Shown: positions 24,457 through 32,691 of the stretch, piece by piece | How the letters are laid out: each line of letters begins with the position of its first letter | Position numbering within the stretch: position 1 is the first letter of the stretch | Origin: Prochlorococcus marinus XMU1408 | GTDB taxonomy: Bacteria > Cyanobacteriota > Cyanobacteriia > PCC-6307 > Cyanobiaceae | Assembly: GCF_003208055.1 (NCBI RefSeq) | Contig: NZ_QJUE01000001.1 | Span: 124,001 to 188,000 of the forward strand | Length of the DNA stretch: 64,000 nucleotides | Direction: 5' to 3' | Notes under the pieces: generated by a model | Databases searched by the model: none | The model's input: the letters and a program-made list of their open reading frames with translations, nothing else | What the model was told of the DNA's origin: nothing | Translations under genes and position numbers: made by a program

Positions 24457-26274
24457 ATGAATGAGATATTAACTGTTTTAGAGAATCCTAAAGCTGTCAT
24501 AACTTTGGCAGTATTGATTATTGCAGTTTTTTTATTTGTAAGTAGTGCTCTAGCTCCTGAATTAACAGGACTTTTGAGTGTTGCATTGTTGATGGCCACA
24601 GGAGTTTTGTCTCCTCAAAAAGCATTGGCTGGCTTTGGTAGCCCTGCTTTAATTACACTGATGGGTTTATTTGCTGTTTCTGCAGCACTTTTTAAAAGTG
24701 GTGCCCTTGATCGTTTAAGAGAGTTAATTGCTTCTGAAAGTATTCGTACCCCTCGGAGATTGATAGCTTTACTTGGATTAGTTGTTGCTCCCGTCTCAGG
24801 CGTGGTCCCTAATACTCCTGTTGTGGCTTCTCTTTTACCAGTAATCGAGGCTTGGTGTATTAAACGAAAATTATCCCCATCGCGTGTGTTACTACCACTA
24901 TCGTTCGCGACAGTTTTGGGTGGAACCTTAACTCTTTTGGGGAGTTCAGTAAATTTGTTGGTAAGCGATATTAGTGATCAACTTGGCTACGGCTCTTTTG
25001 ATTTGTTTACTTTTACGGCAATAGGAGTCCCTATATGGCTATTTGGGACAGCGTATATGTTGTTAGCCCCTCAATCTCTATTGCCTGATCGAGGGAGAAT
25101 TAGCTCAGAATATGGAGGGAGTTCGGATCAGACTGTCTATTTTACTGAGGTCACAATCCCTTCTGATTCAGAACTTGTAGGACATTCATTGAGAAATAGT
25201 CGCTTACAGAGACGATTTGATGTGGATGTTTTAGAAATACAACGAGAGAATGAGAGACTTTTACCCCCTTTGGCTGATCGGATAATTCAATCAAGTGATC
25301 GCTTGTTGATAAGGATTACTCGTGCAGATCTTTTGCGTTTAAAACAAGAACATACTGTTCAGTTAAATAAAAACTTAAATATTGAGAAAAATTTTTTTCT
25401 GCCCAATATTGATGCAGGGCAAAAAACAGTAGAGGTTCTTTTACCAGCTGGCTCAACGTTGGCTGGCGCGAGTTTGCGTGAATTGCGATTTAGACAAAGA
25501 CACAATGCGACTGTTTTAGCCTTAAGACGAGGGCAGCAAACTGTTCAAGAAAGGCTGGGACAAGCAATTCTAAGAGAGGGAGACGTATTACTACTTCAAG
25601 CTCCTAGAGATTCAATTAGAGGATTACAGGACAGCAATGACTTACTTGTTTTGGATCAATTTGAGAATGATCTGCCAACTGTTACTAGAAAACCAATAGC
25701 AATTGGTATCGCTATCGCTATGTTGATTATACCTTCAATCACCGACTTGCCTTTAGTCGCTTCTGTTCTAATGGCTGTAATCGGGATGGTGTGGGGTGGA
25801 TGTTTGAGGCCCGCAGAGGTTCAAAGATCAATTCGACTTGATGTCATTCTTTTACTTGGATCCCTTTCTAGTTTTAGTGTCGCAATGCAAAACACTGGTC
25901 TCGCTGATGCTTTTGCTAATGCTTTAATTTTTATATTGCAAGACTTACCTACTTACACTTCTTTATTAGTAATTTTTCTTTCAACCACAATATTTACTCA
26001 ATTTGTCAGTAATGCTGCCTCAGTAGCTCTTTTGGCCCCCATAGCTGTTCAATTGGCGCCTAGCATGGGGCTACCCCCATTGGCTTTATTGATAACAGTC
26101 CTTTTTGGCGCTAGTCAATCTTTTCTCACCCCTATGGGTTATCAGACAAACTTAATGGTATTTGGCCCTGGGCGTTATCAGTTTTTAGACGTCACGAGAT
26201 ACGGAGCTGGGTTGACAATTTTGATGACGTTTCTAGTTCCTGGGTTAATTTTACTAAAGTATAGTATCTCTTAA
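24457..26274 (+). CDS. DASS-family Na+/anion symporter with RCK_C (TrkA_C) domains
   Basis: A 605-residue SLC13/DASS-type carrier. Membrane segments occupy about residues 1-210 and 410-605. Two soluble TrkA_C domains lie between (about 225-290 and 320-395, with VTIPSDSELVGHSLRNSRLQRRF and VLLPAGSTLAGASLRELRFRQRH). The motif SAALFKSGALDRL and the hairpin NTPVVASLLPV are typical. Substrates in the family include sulfate and dicarboxylates, and sulfate is a reasonable guess in marine cyanobacteria. Its neighbours are K+ transport genes in the same direction. Confidence 0.9.
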   Translation: MNEILTVLENPKAVITLAVLIIAVFLFVSSALAPELTGLLSVALLMATGVLSPQKALAGFGSPALITLMGLFAVSAALFKSGALDRLRELIASESIRTPRRLIALLGLVVAPVSGVVPNTPVVASLLPVIEAWCIKRKLSPSRVLLPLSFATVLGGTLTLLGSSVNLLVSDISDQLGYGSFDLFTFTAIGVPIWLFGTAYMLLAPQSLLPDRGRISSEYGGSSDQTVYFTEVTIPSDSELVGHSLRNSRLQRRFDVDVLEIQRENERLLPPLADRIIQSSDRLLIRITRADLLRLKQEHTVQLNKNLNIEKNFFLPNIDAGQKTVEVLLPAGSTLAGASLRELRFRQRHNATVLALRRGQQTVQERLGQAILREGDVLLLQAPRDSIRGLQDSNDLLVLDQFENDLPTVTRKPIAIGIAIAMLIIPSITDLPLVASVLMAVIGMVWGGCLRPAEVQRSIRLDVILLLGSLSSFSVAMQNTGLADAFANALIFILQDLPTYTSLLVIFLSTTIFTQFVSNAASVALLAPIAVQLAPSMGLPPLALLITVLFGASQSFLTPMGYQTNLMVFGPGRYQFLDVTRYGAGLTILMTFLVPGLILLKYSIS

Positions 26275-26377
26275 AAATGTGGAATATGATTATTAATTTA
26301 GGCAAGATTTTAGGGAATCCATATGATTTTGATTGTTTAAACTTTGATGAAATTATATTTTTCAATTTTCAAAGAAA

Positions 26378-27763
26378 GTGAGTATTAGGAAAGACTCTTA
26401 CAGAAGGCTTACGGTTCCACAATTCACTGTGGCGACTGGTTTACTAGTGGTTACTTTTGGAACATTATTGTTAGCTACACCTTTTTGCTCTAATGAAAAT
26501 GTAGGTTTATGGGAGGCATTATTTACTGCAACTTCTGCTGTGACAGTAACTGGGTTATCAATTATTGATGTAGGAATAGATTTAACATTTTTTGGGCAAA
26601 TTATTTTAGCGATTATGTTATTGATAGGCGGTCTAGGCCTAATGGCAATCACTACATTTTTGCAGGGATTTATTGTTAGTGGAACAGAATTAAAAACACG
26701 TCTGGATAGAGGAAAAACTCTGGATGAGTTTGGAGTTGGTGGTGTAGGTAAAACTTTTCAGGGGATAGCTATAACAGCAACTATATTAATAAGTTTGGGT
26801 GCAATTACTTTATACTTTTTTGGCTTTAATAATATAACTAATTCAAGTGAAAGGATATGGGCGGCAATATTTCATAGTATTTCAGCTTATAATAACGCTG
26901 GTTTTAGTTTATGGACAAATAGCTTACAAGATTATAGAAACAATCTGGTGGTAAATATTGTCTTGATCATTTTAATAATATTGGGTGGTTTTGGATGGAG
27001 AGTGACAAATGATATCTGGATAAATCGTAGGTCTTTAAAATTAAGAAATCTAAGTCTTCATACACGCTTAGTTATTAGATCCTCTTTCATATTAGTTTCA
27101 CTTGGCTTATTCGGATTAATTTTTACTGAATCATTAGCTCGGGGTAGCTTCTTTTCGTTAATTAATTTTGATGATCGTATATTAACTGCACTATTTACAT
27201 CTGTTAGTGCGCGAACTGCAGGATTTACTAATTTACCTATTTCAATTGAGAGTGTTTCAGATTCTGGTCTTCTTTTGATGATGTTTCTGATGTTTATAGG
27301 AGCAAGCCCTGGTGGTACAGGAGGAGGAATAAAGACCACAACTATTGCTGCGTTAATGGCGGCTACCAGAGCAACACTACGTGGCCAAAATGAAATTATT
27401 ATTCGTAATCGTCAGATATCTGACAAAGTAGTTCTTAAAGCTGTTGGAATAACAGTTGGTTCATTATTATTTGTATTAATTATGGCCCTATTATTAAGTT
27501 TGAGTAATGGATTTAATAGTGGAGTGAATTTTTCATTTTTAGAAATGCTTTTTACGTGTATTTCTGCCTTCGCAACGGTAGGGTTTGATCTTGGTGTGAC
27601 ATCTGAGTTAGGTCACTTTGGCCAATTAATACTTATTATTGGCATGTTTGTTGGCAGATTAGGCATCCTTTTATTCTTGAGCGCGTTATGGCAAGCTCTT
27701 TATAAAAGCAAGCTTCAACATCGGAATCGAGTTGGCTACCCGAGGGAAGATCTCTATGTTTAA
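26378..27763 (+). CDS. TrkH/KtrB-type potassium uptake channel subunit
   Basis: A 461-residue K+ translocating membrane protein. Four pore loops with selectivity-filter glycines are visible: TSAVTVTGL, SAYNNAGFSL, SARTAGFTNL and SAFATVGFDL. TVTGL with a loose glycine series is characteristic of Ktr/Trk systems. GTG start at 26378. It is followed 12 bp later by the RCK regulatory subunit, with which it should form the transporter. The preceding DASS gene is 103 bp upstream. Confidence 0.94.
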   Translation: MSIRKDSYRRLTVPQFTVATGLLVVTFGTLLLATPFCSNENVGLWEALFTATSAVTVTGLSIIDVGIDLTFFGQIILAIMLLIGGLGLMAITTFLQGFIVSGTELKTRLDRGKTLDEFGVGGVGKTFQGIAITATILISLGAITLYFFGFNNITNSSERIWAAIFHSISAYNNAGFSLWTNSLQDYRNNLVVNIVLIILIILGGFGWRVTNDIWINRRSLKLRNLSLHTRLVIRSSFILVSLGLFGLIFTESLARGSFFSLINFDDRILTALFTSVSARTAGFTNLPISIESVSDSGLLLMMFLMFIGASPGGTGGGIKTTTIAALMAATRATLRGQNEIIIRNRQISDKVVLKAVGITVGSLLFVLIMALLLSLSNGFNSGVNFSFLEMLFTCISAFATVGFDLGVTSELGHFGQLILIIGMFVGRLGILLFLSALWQALYKSKLQHRNRVGYPREDLYV

Positions 27764-27768
27764 GGAGG
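27762..27768 (+). promoter_or_regulatory. Strong Shine-Dalgarno for the KtrA/TrkA gene
   Basis: AAGGAGG overlaps the upstream stop codon and lies 7 nt before ATG 27776. Such a complete Shine-Dalgarno is uncommon in this window and suggests strong, coupled translation of the regulatory subunit. Confidence 0.8.
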
Positions 27769-27775
27769 ACAAATC

Positions 27776-28480
27776 ATGAGTGATTGGTGGCAATGGTCTC
27801 CAAAAAAAGGAGATCAGAAACTAGGTTTTGCTGTAGTAGGAATAGGTCGTTTTGGGAGTGCAGTATGCAGAGAGTTATTGAGAAATGGTGCAGATGTTTT
27901 GGCTGTTGATGCATCAGAGAAGGCAATTGAAGAATTACGTCAATTAGAGCCAACAATTGAAGCGAGAGTAGTGGACTCTACTGATGAAGAATCTATGAAA
28001 GAAGCGGGTGTCCTTGAAATGGGGACTGTAGTAGTAGGTATTAGTGAGCCAATTGAGGCAAGTATTACGACAACACTTATTGCAAAAGATACGGATGGAA
28101 GTTTGGTGAAGCAGGTTATTGCACGAGCAACAAGTGATCTGCACGAAAAAATGCTAAAACGAGTTGGTGCTGATCGAGTTGTTTTCCCCTCAAGAATGCA
28201 AGGGGAAAGATTAGGTTTGGAATTGGTAAGACCGAATTTGATTGAAAGATTAGAACTCGATGATAAAACTGGCATTGATGAGATCAAAGTACCTGAGGCC
28301 TTTATTGGACGTTCTCTAAGAGATTTGAATCTTAGAAAGAATTATTTTGTTAATGTTTTAGCCGCTGGTCCAGCTCAACTACTAACGGTCAATCCTCCTG
28401 CTAAATATATTTTAGAAAAAGATCATGTTCTTGTAGTTATGGGTTCAATGGAAGATCTGCAAAAGCTTCCTCAAACTTAA
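27776..28480 (+). CDS. KtrA/TrkA-type RCK regulatory subunit of K+ uptake
   Basis: A 234-residue cytoplasmic regulator. A Rossmann RCK_N domain (FAVVGIGRFGSAVCRELLRNGADVLAVDAS) has a GxGxxG loop and an acidic residue ending strand 2 for NAD(H)/ATP binding. It is followed by an RCK_C domain (EIKVPEAFIGRSLRDLNLRKNYFVNVLA). It gates the TrkH/KtrB pore encoded immediately upstream. The gene follows by 12 bp with a strong ribosome-binding site, and anmK starts 3 bp after its stop. Confidence 0.95.
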   Translation: MSDWWQWSPKKGDQKLGFAVVGIGRFGSAVCRELLRNGADVLAVDASEKAIEELRQLEPTIEARVVDSTDEESMKEAGVLEMGTVVVGISEPIEASITTTLIAKDTDGSLVKQVIARATSDLHEKMLKRVGADRVVFPSRMQGERLGLELVRPNLIERLELDDKTGIDEIKVPEAFIGRSLRDLNLRKNYFVNVLAAGPAQLLTVNPPAKYILEKDHVLVVMGSMEDLQKLPQT

Positions 28481-28483
28481 CCT

Positions 28484-29620
28484 ATGCGTGTTTTGGGTTT
28501 GATGAGTGGTACTAGTGCAGATGGAATAGATGCAGTTTTAGTTGAGTTTAAAGGTGATCCTTCAAAGCCAAAATGGAAAATTTTGAATACAGGTTCTTAT
28601 GAATATCCATCATCAACTAGAGACAAAATTATAAAAGTTGGTCAAGGATTAAAAATTAGCAGTAAAGATTGGCTTGAGTTGGCTGAGGAAATTACTGAAT
28701 TAAATGCTTTTGCTGCAAAAGCTTGTGACCCTAATTCAACTGCAGAGGTTGTTGGATGTCATGGTCAAACAGTATTTCATAGAAGTGTAAAAAACTCTCA
28801 AAGAGGAGGAACTCTTCAAATCCTTTTAGGACCATTGCTTTCAAAAATTTTAGATAAAATTGTTATTTATGATTTTAGATCAAACGATATCGCCTCGGGT
28901 GGTCATGGTGCTCCTTTGGTAGCGATAGTGGATGAGGCTTTAGTTGGAAGATTATTTGGTTGGAGAGGAATTCTTAATCTTGGAGGAATTGCGAATCTCA
29001 CCATTATTCCACCAAAAACTGGAATTGATAAAACCTCGAAGTGTTTAGGATGGGATTGTGGACCGGCTAACTCTCTAATGGATTTAGCTATTCAAGAAAG
29101 TACTAATTCATCTTCTCAATTTGATCAGAATGGGTTATTAGCATCACTTGGGACACCTAAATTAAATATCATTGAAAAATGGTTAAAGGAACCTTTTTTT
29201 CATTTAGAACCTCCTCGTTCTACTGGAAGAGAGCAATTTGGTTTTCAAGATTTACAAATAAGAAAAAAGGAAGTGGGTAATATCTCAAAAGAAGATCTAC
29301 TATCAACACTCGCTACGTTCACTACTTCAATAATTGCTCAAGATTTGGATAATCTTTATAGGACAAAAAAAATACGTTTAATTGAACTTTTGATTGCTGG
29401 CGGTGGTACTAGGAATTTATTTTTAATGAAACAATTACAGAAACAATGTTGTGGTATTTATGTTCGTCACATTAATGAAATTGGAATTCCATTTCAATAT
29501 AGAGAAGCTTTGGCTTTTGCAACTTTATCTTGGTGGAATTTATTAGGCAAAAGATTTAATCCTAAATACATTACAGGAGCAGATAAATCTATGCTTTTTG
29601 GAGTAAGAATTGATCCTTAA
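28484..29620 (+). CDS. anmK: Anhydro-N-acetylmuramic acid kinase
   Basis: A 378-residue sugar kinase that converts 1,6-anhydro-MurNAc to MurNAc-6-phosphate in peptidoglycan recycling. Motifs include the ATP-binding [49 protein letters not shown] and [13 protein letters not shown]. The length is as expected. It begins 3 bp after the K+ regulatory gene and may be read through with it, although the functions are unrelated. A NagZ-type hexosaminidase gene lies elsewhere in the window. Confidence 0.95.
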   Translation: MRVLGLMSGTSADGIDAVLVEFKGDPSKPKWKILNTGSYEYPSSTRDKIIKVGQGLKISSKDWLELAEEITELNAFAAKACDPNSTAEVVGCHGQTVFHRSVKNSQRGGTLQILLGPLLSKILDKIVIYDFRSNDIASGGHGAPLVAIVDEALVGRLFGWRGILNLGGIANLTIIPPKTGIDKTSKCLGWDCGPANSLMDLAIQESTNSSSQFDQNGLLASLGTPKLNIIEKWLKEPFFHLEPPRSTGREQFGFQDLQIRKKEVGNISKEDLLSTLATFTTSIIAQDLDNLYRTKKIRLIELLIAGGGTRNLFLMKQLQKQCCGIYVRHINEIGIPFQYREALAFATLSWWNLLGKRFNPKYITGADKSMLFGVRIDP

Positions 29621-29638
29621 TATTATTTGAGTGAATTA

Positions 29639-29941
29639 TTAATTTCTTTTAAACTTTAATCTTTTAGGAACACCCTTTAATCTTTGTGTTTTTTGCTTTT
29701 CTAACGCATTGATAAAACTTTGAGTTGAAACTTTTTTATTTTCTATTTCACTAGATTCTGAATTCCCTCTGATTTCGTGACGCTTAACTCCTTCCTGTAT
29801 TAAAACTTTCGCCATATTGCTCACAGTTCTAGATTCTTGTTTTGCTAACTCTGATAATTGATCACATAAATCTTCAGGCAGCACAACTTGAATACGTGGC
29901 GACTTTTGTTTCCCGTTAGATGAATTTTGACGAGTAGCCAT
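29639..29941 (-). CDS. Ribbon-helix-helix (CopG/MetJ-type) regulator
   Basis: A 100-residue protein. The region SPRIQVVLPEDLCDQLSELAKQESRTVSNMAKVLIQEGV (about 14-52) fits an RHH fold: a short strand followed by two helices. The Lys-rich C-terminal half (VSTQSFINALEKQKTQRLKGVPKRLKFKRN) is basic. RHH proteins bind palindromic operators as dimers and usually autoregulate. The divergent intergenic region carries a long palindrome that could be the site. No toxin gene lies next to it in the same operon, so an antitoxin role is not supported. Confidence 0.8.
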   Translation of the reverse strand: MATRQNSSNGKQKSPRIQVVLPEDLCDQLSELAKQESRTVSNMAKVLIQEGVKRHEIRGNSESSEIENKKVSTQSFINALEKQKTQRLKGVPKRLKFKRN

Positions 29942-29970
29942 GCGTACAAAGAACTACCAGATACTTAATA

Positions 29971-30007
29971 GTGTACACTTATACGCAAGGATACTATCCT
30001 TGTGTAT
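29971..30007. promoter_or_regulatory. Palindromes in the RHH divergent intergenic region (possible operator)
   Basis: CAAGGATA (29986-29993) and TATCCTTG (29995-30002) form a perfect inverted repeat around one base. Arms extend to 13 bp with a single mismatch (29981-30007). An 8-bp palindrome GTGTACAC lies at 29971-29978. Both are between the RHH gene and gene 30079 on the other strand, the place expected for an autoregulatory operator. Binding is inferred from position only. Confidence 0.5.
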
Positions 30008-30078
30008 GATACTTGCCATTCTGGCCTGTTTTGCCTTATCAACCTGTACCTGAATTTTTTGATTAAAAGGAGTATTTC

Positions 30079-30432
30079 ATGTCTAATCCATCTCTTCCAC
30101 AAACATCTAAACCTCTTTCTTCTGATGTTGTTAATACAAGAGCTGTAAAACGACCAAGAAGGAAGAATCGTCGTAATGGTTCGAATGGAGATGTTTTAAT
30201 TTCTGCTGTTGTGAGTTCTTATTTATTGACTCATTTACATCATGTTTTACAAAGAGCAGAGTATGGCGCGAGTAAAGAAGGAAGATCCTCTCACGCGGCA
30301 AACTTTGCGCAATTACGTAAAGTACTTTGTATGGATGCTAGAAGCATGAAAGATGCTTCTGCTTTAGGTTTAAAAGAAAGTGATTTAGATCAGTGCAATG
30401 AATCTCCTAGTTTCCAGACAAAAGCTGCTTAA
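30079..30432 (+). CDS. Conserved hypothetical protein
   Basis: A 117-residue protein that I do not recognise as a named family. The first 35 residues are basic and disordered (VKRPRRKNRRNGSNGD). They are followed by a helical region (LISAVVSSYLLTHLHHVLQRAEYGASKEGRSSHAANFAQLRKVL). AAGGAG lies 6 nt before the ATG. The basic tail could bind nucleic acid, but that is inference. It is divergent from the RHH regulator, which may control it, and is followed 33 bp later by the Nif11-like gene. Confidence 0.7.
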   Translation: MSNPSLPQTSKPLSSDVVNTRAVKRPRRKNRRNGSNGDVLISAVVSSYLLTHLHHVLQRAEYGASKEGRSSHAANFAQLRKVLCMDARSMKDASALGLKESDLDQCNESPSFQTKAA

Positions 30433-30465
30433 TTGAATATTCTTTAATTAGTTAGTGATTCTCTC

Positions 30466-30696
30466 ATGAGCGGCAATGCTGCAGAGCTTTATAAGCTTAT
30501 AAAGGCAGATCCTGAAAAGAAACAAGATCTTTTTCGTCAAGCTCTTCAAAATCCCAAGGGAGCGATGCAAGCAATATGTAAATTTGGAAATGAAATGAAT
30601 TTGCCAGTTACGTCAGAAGAGGTGAAAGAATATTTGTCTAACATTGATGATTCAGAAACTAAACAATGGCTTTTAAAAGCTAGAGGTGGTTTGTGA
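30466..30696 (+). CDS. Small Nif11-like protein ending in a double glycine
   Basis: A 76-residue protein. The pattern LYKLIKADPEKKQDLF...GAMQAICKFGNEMNLPVTSEEVKEYL resembles the Nif11 domain: a helix, a DP turn, then helices ending at (F/L)TxEE(L/V)K. Nif11 domains occur alone or as leader peptides of ribosomal peptide precursors. This protein ends KARGGL, so it looks like a leader with a GG site but no core peptide. No lanthionine synthetase or peptidase-ABC gene is nearby. The assignment is by eye and moderate. Confidence 0.6.
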   Translation: MSGNAAELYKLIKADPEKKQDLFRQALQNPKGAMQAICKFGNEMNLPVTSEEVKEYLSNIDDSETKQWLLKARGGL

Positions 30697-30861
30697 TTAG
30701 TTTTTTATTGAACCATTGATTTCTAATGAATTTTGACCATTTTCTTGTACGCCTCTCCTGTCATATCCACCTCCTCCTGCCATTGTCCAAAAAAACCAAT
30801 AACTAGGAATTGCAAGAGCGGCTGCGAGAACTAAAGCGGTAATTTGTTCGAGTCTTAACAT
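30697..30861 (-). CDS. Small single-span membrane protein (54 aa)
   Basis: A 54-codon frame on the minus strand starting MLRLEQITALVLAAALAIPS. It has one strong transmembrane helix (about 7-28), then a glycine run (MAGGGG) and a polar tail ending EINGSIKN. It fills the gap between the Nif11-like gene, whose stop abuts its stop, and the ABC-F gene. The helix-plus-tail pattern argues for a real gene, possibly a thylakoid or photosynthetic accessory subunit, but no named family is recognised. Confidence 0.65.
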   Translation of the reverse strand: MLRLEQITALVLAAALAIPSYWFFWTMAGGGGYDRRGVQENGQNSLEINGSIKN

Positions 30862-30946
30862 GGCCTTACCTAAGTAATGTAATTTAAATCAGTTGGCATC
30901 TATTAAAGCTAATGATTGATGGTAATTCACACGAGGTTTTGCTCTA

Positions 30947-32665
30947 GTGTTGCGACTTGAGAAAATTAGTAAGATTTATCCCACTGGGGAAGTTTTAAAA
31001 AATATCAGTTGGGAAATAAAAAATGGTGAGAGAATTGGGCTCGTTGGAGTTAATGGAGCGGGAAAATCCACACAATTAAAAATTATTGCTGGATTGGAAG
31101 AGGCAACTGATGGATCTTTGATTACTGAAGGAGATCCATCTATTGCATATTTAAAACAGGAATTTGATGTTGATATTGCAAGAACTGTTAGAGAAGAGTT
31201 GTTTGAGGCATTTCAAGAAGCATCTGATTTGCTTCATAAGCAAAAGTTAATTCAAGAAAAAATGGAATCTGAATTAGCTTCTCAAGATTCAGATTATTTG
31301 AATTCACTTATTAAAGAATTAAGTGTTATTCAAAGTAAATTTGAATCGATAAATGGTTATGATTTAGAGTCTAAAATTGAAAAACTTTTACCAAATATTG
31401 GTTTTAATCAAAAAGATGCAGGAAGGTTAGTAGGTGACTTTTCTGGTGGTTGGCAGATGAGAATAGCTTTAGGAAAAATTCTCCTGCAAAGTCCTGATTT
31501 ATTGTTATTAGATGAACCAACTAATCATTTAGATTTAGAGACTATCGAATGGCTAGAGAACTATTTACTTAATCAGAAAGTAGCAATGGTAATTGTTAGT
31601 CATGATAGATCTTTTCTAGATAAAGTCTGTACAAAAATTGTTAATACAGAGCGAGGTCAATCTAAAAGTTATTTAGGAAATTATACATCATATATTCAAC
31701 AGAGAGATTTTGAAGTAGAATCAACAAGAGCTGCATATGAAAAACAGCAAAAGGATATTCAAGTTCAAAAGGCATATATAGAAAGATTTAGAGCGAGCGC
31801 TACAAGAAGTACACAAGCTAAAAGTAGAGAAAAGTTATTAGATAAAGTTGATAAAATATCAGCACCTGAGAGTAGCTTAAAAGGACCTTTATTTAAATTT
31901 ATGGATGCACCTCGCTCTGGTAAGGAAGTATTAAATATTAATGATTTAACTCATAGTTATGAAGATAATATTTTATTTTTAGGAGCTGATTTAGAGGTTG
32001 AACCTGGTGAAAGAATAGCTTTTTTGGGAGAAAATGGTTCTGGTAAATCTACTTTACTTAGATTAATTATGGGTTTAGAAGAGGCGGACGAAGGATCTAT
32101 CGAATTAGGTAAATATAATGTTTTCCCTAGCTATTTTGAACAAAATCAGGCGGAAGCATTAGAGTTAGAAAAAACAGTAATTGAGACAATTAATGAATGT
32201 GTTCCAAGTTGGACGCAAACTCAGGTAAGGTCTTTATTAGGTAGCTTTGGATTAATCAATGATTCTGTTTTTAAGGAGGTTAGTCAAATAAGTGGAGGAG
32301 AAAAAGCAAGACTTGCTTTAGCTTTAATGATTATTAAACCATCAAATTTGTTAATACTTGATGAACCTACTAATCATTTGGATATACCTTCAAAGCAAAT
32401 GTTAGAAAAGGCCTTATCTGATTATAATGGCACTGCATTAATAGTTTCTCATGATAGATATTTTATTTCAAAAGTTGCCAATAAGATAGTTGAAATACGT
32501 GATGGTCAGTTAATAAAGTACAGAGGTGATTACAAATATTATAAAGAGAAAAAAATAGAAGAAAAAAGAGAAAAAGAAAAAGAATTAAAATTAGCAGATC
32601 TTGAAAGAAAAAGGTTAGCTAATAGAGAAAAACAAAGAAAAAGAAAAAAACTTCGAAAAAAATAA
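30947..32665 (+). CDS. ABC-F family ATPase
   Basis: A 572-residue soluble protein with two ABC ATPase domains and no membrane segments. Walker A motifs are GVNGAGKST near residue 37 and GENGSGKST near 365. Signatures are FSGGWQMR and ISGGEKAR, and Walker B motifs are LLLDEPTNHLDLE and LILDEPTNHLDIP. ABC-F proteins act on ribosomes in translation regulation or rescue. The C-terminus is a Lys/Arg/Glu-rich coiled tail. A TTG at 30947 directly precedes the conserved LRLEKISKIYPTG, so it is taken as the start. Confidence 0.94.
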   Translation: MLRLEKISKIYPTGEVLKNISWEIKNGERIGLVGVNGAGKSTQLKIIAGLEEATDGSLITEGDPSIAYLKQEFDVDIARTVREELFEAFQEASDLLHKQKLIQEKMESELASQDSDYLNSLIKELSVIQSKFESINGYDLESKIEKLLPNIGFNQKDAGRLVGDFSGGWQMRIALGKILLQSPDLLLLDEPTNHLDLETIEWLENYLLNQKVAMVIVSHDRSFLDKVCTKIVNTERGQSKSYLGNYTSYIQQRDFEVESTRAAYEKQQKDIQVQKAYIERFRASATRSTQAKSREKLLDKVDKISAPESSLKGPLFKFMDAPRSGKEVLNINDLTHSYEDNILFLGADLEVEPGERIAFLGENGSGKSTLLRLIMGLEEADEGSIELGKYNVFPSYFEQNQAEALELEKTVIETINECVPSWTQTQVRSLLGSFGLINDSVFKEVSQISGGEKARLALALMIIKPSNLLILDEPTNHLDIPSKQMLEKALSDYNGTALIVSHDRYFISKVANKIVEIRDGQLIKYRGDYKYYKEKKIEEKREKEKELKLADLERKRLANREKQRKRKKLRKK

Positions 32666-32691
32666 TATTTATAAGAAATTATCTTTTTAAT

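Noticed and set aside
27940-28287. Two overlapping open frames antisense to the KtrA/TrkA gene
   Set aside because: They are explained by the codon bias of the real gene and have no start signal or family similarity.
29639-30696. Possible toxin-antitoxin module (RHH gene plus neighbours)
   Set aside because: The RHH gene has no toxin-like partner in the same direction; its divergent neighbours are a basic hypothetical and a Nif11-like protein, neither resembling RelE, MazF, HicA or PIN toxins.
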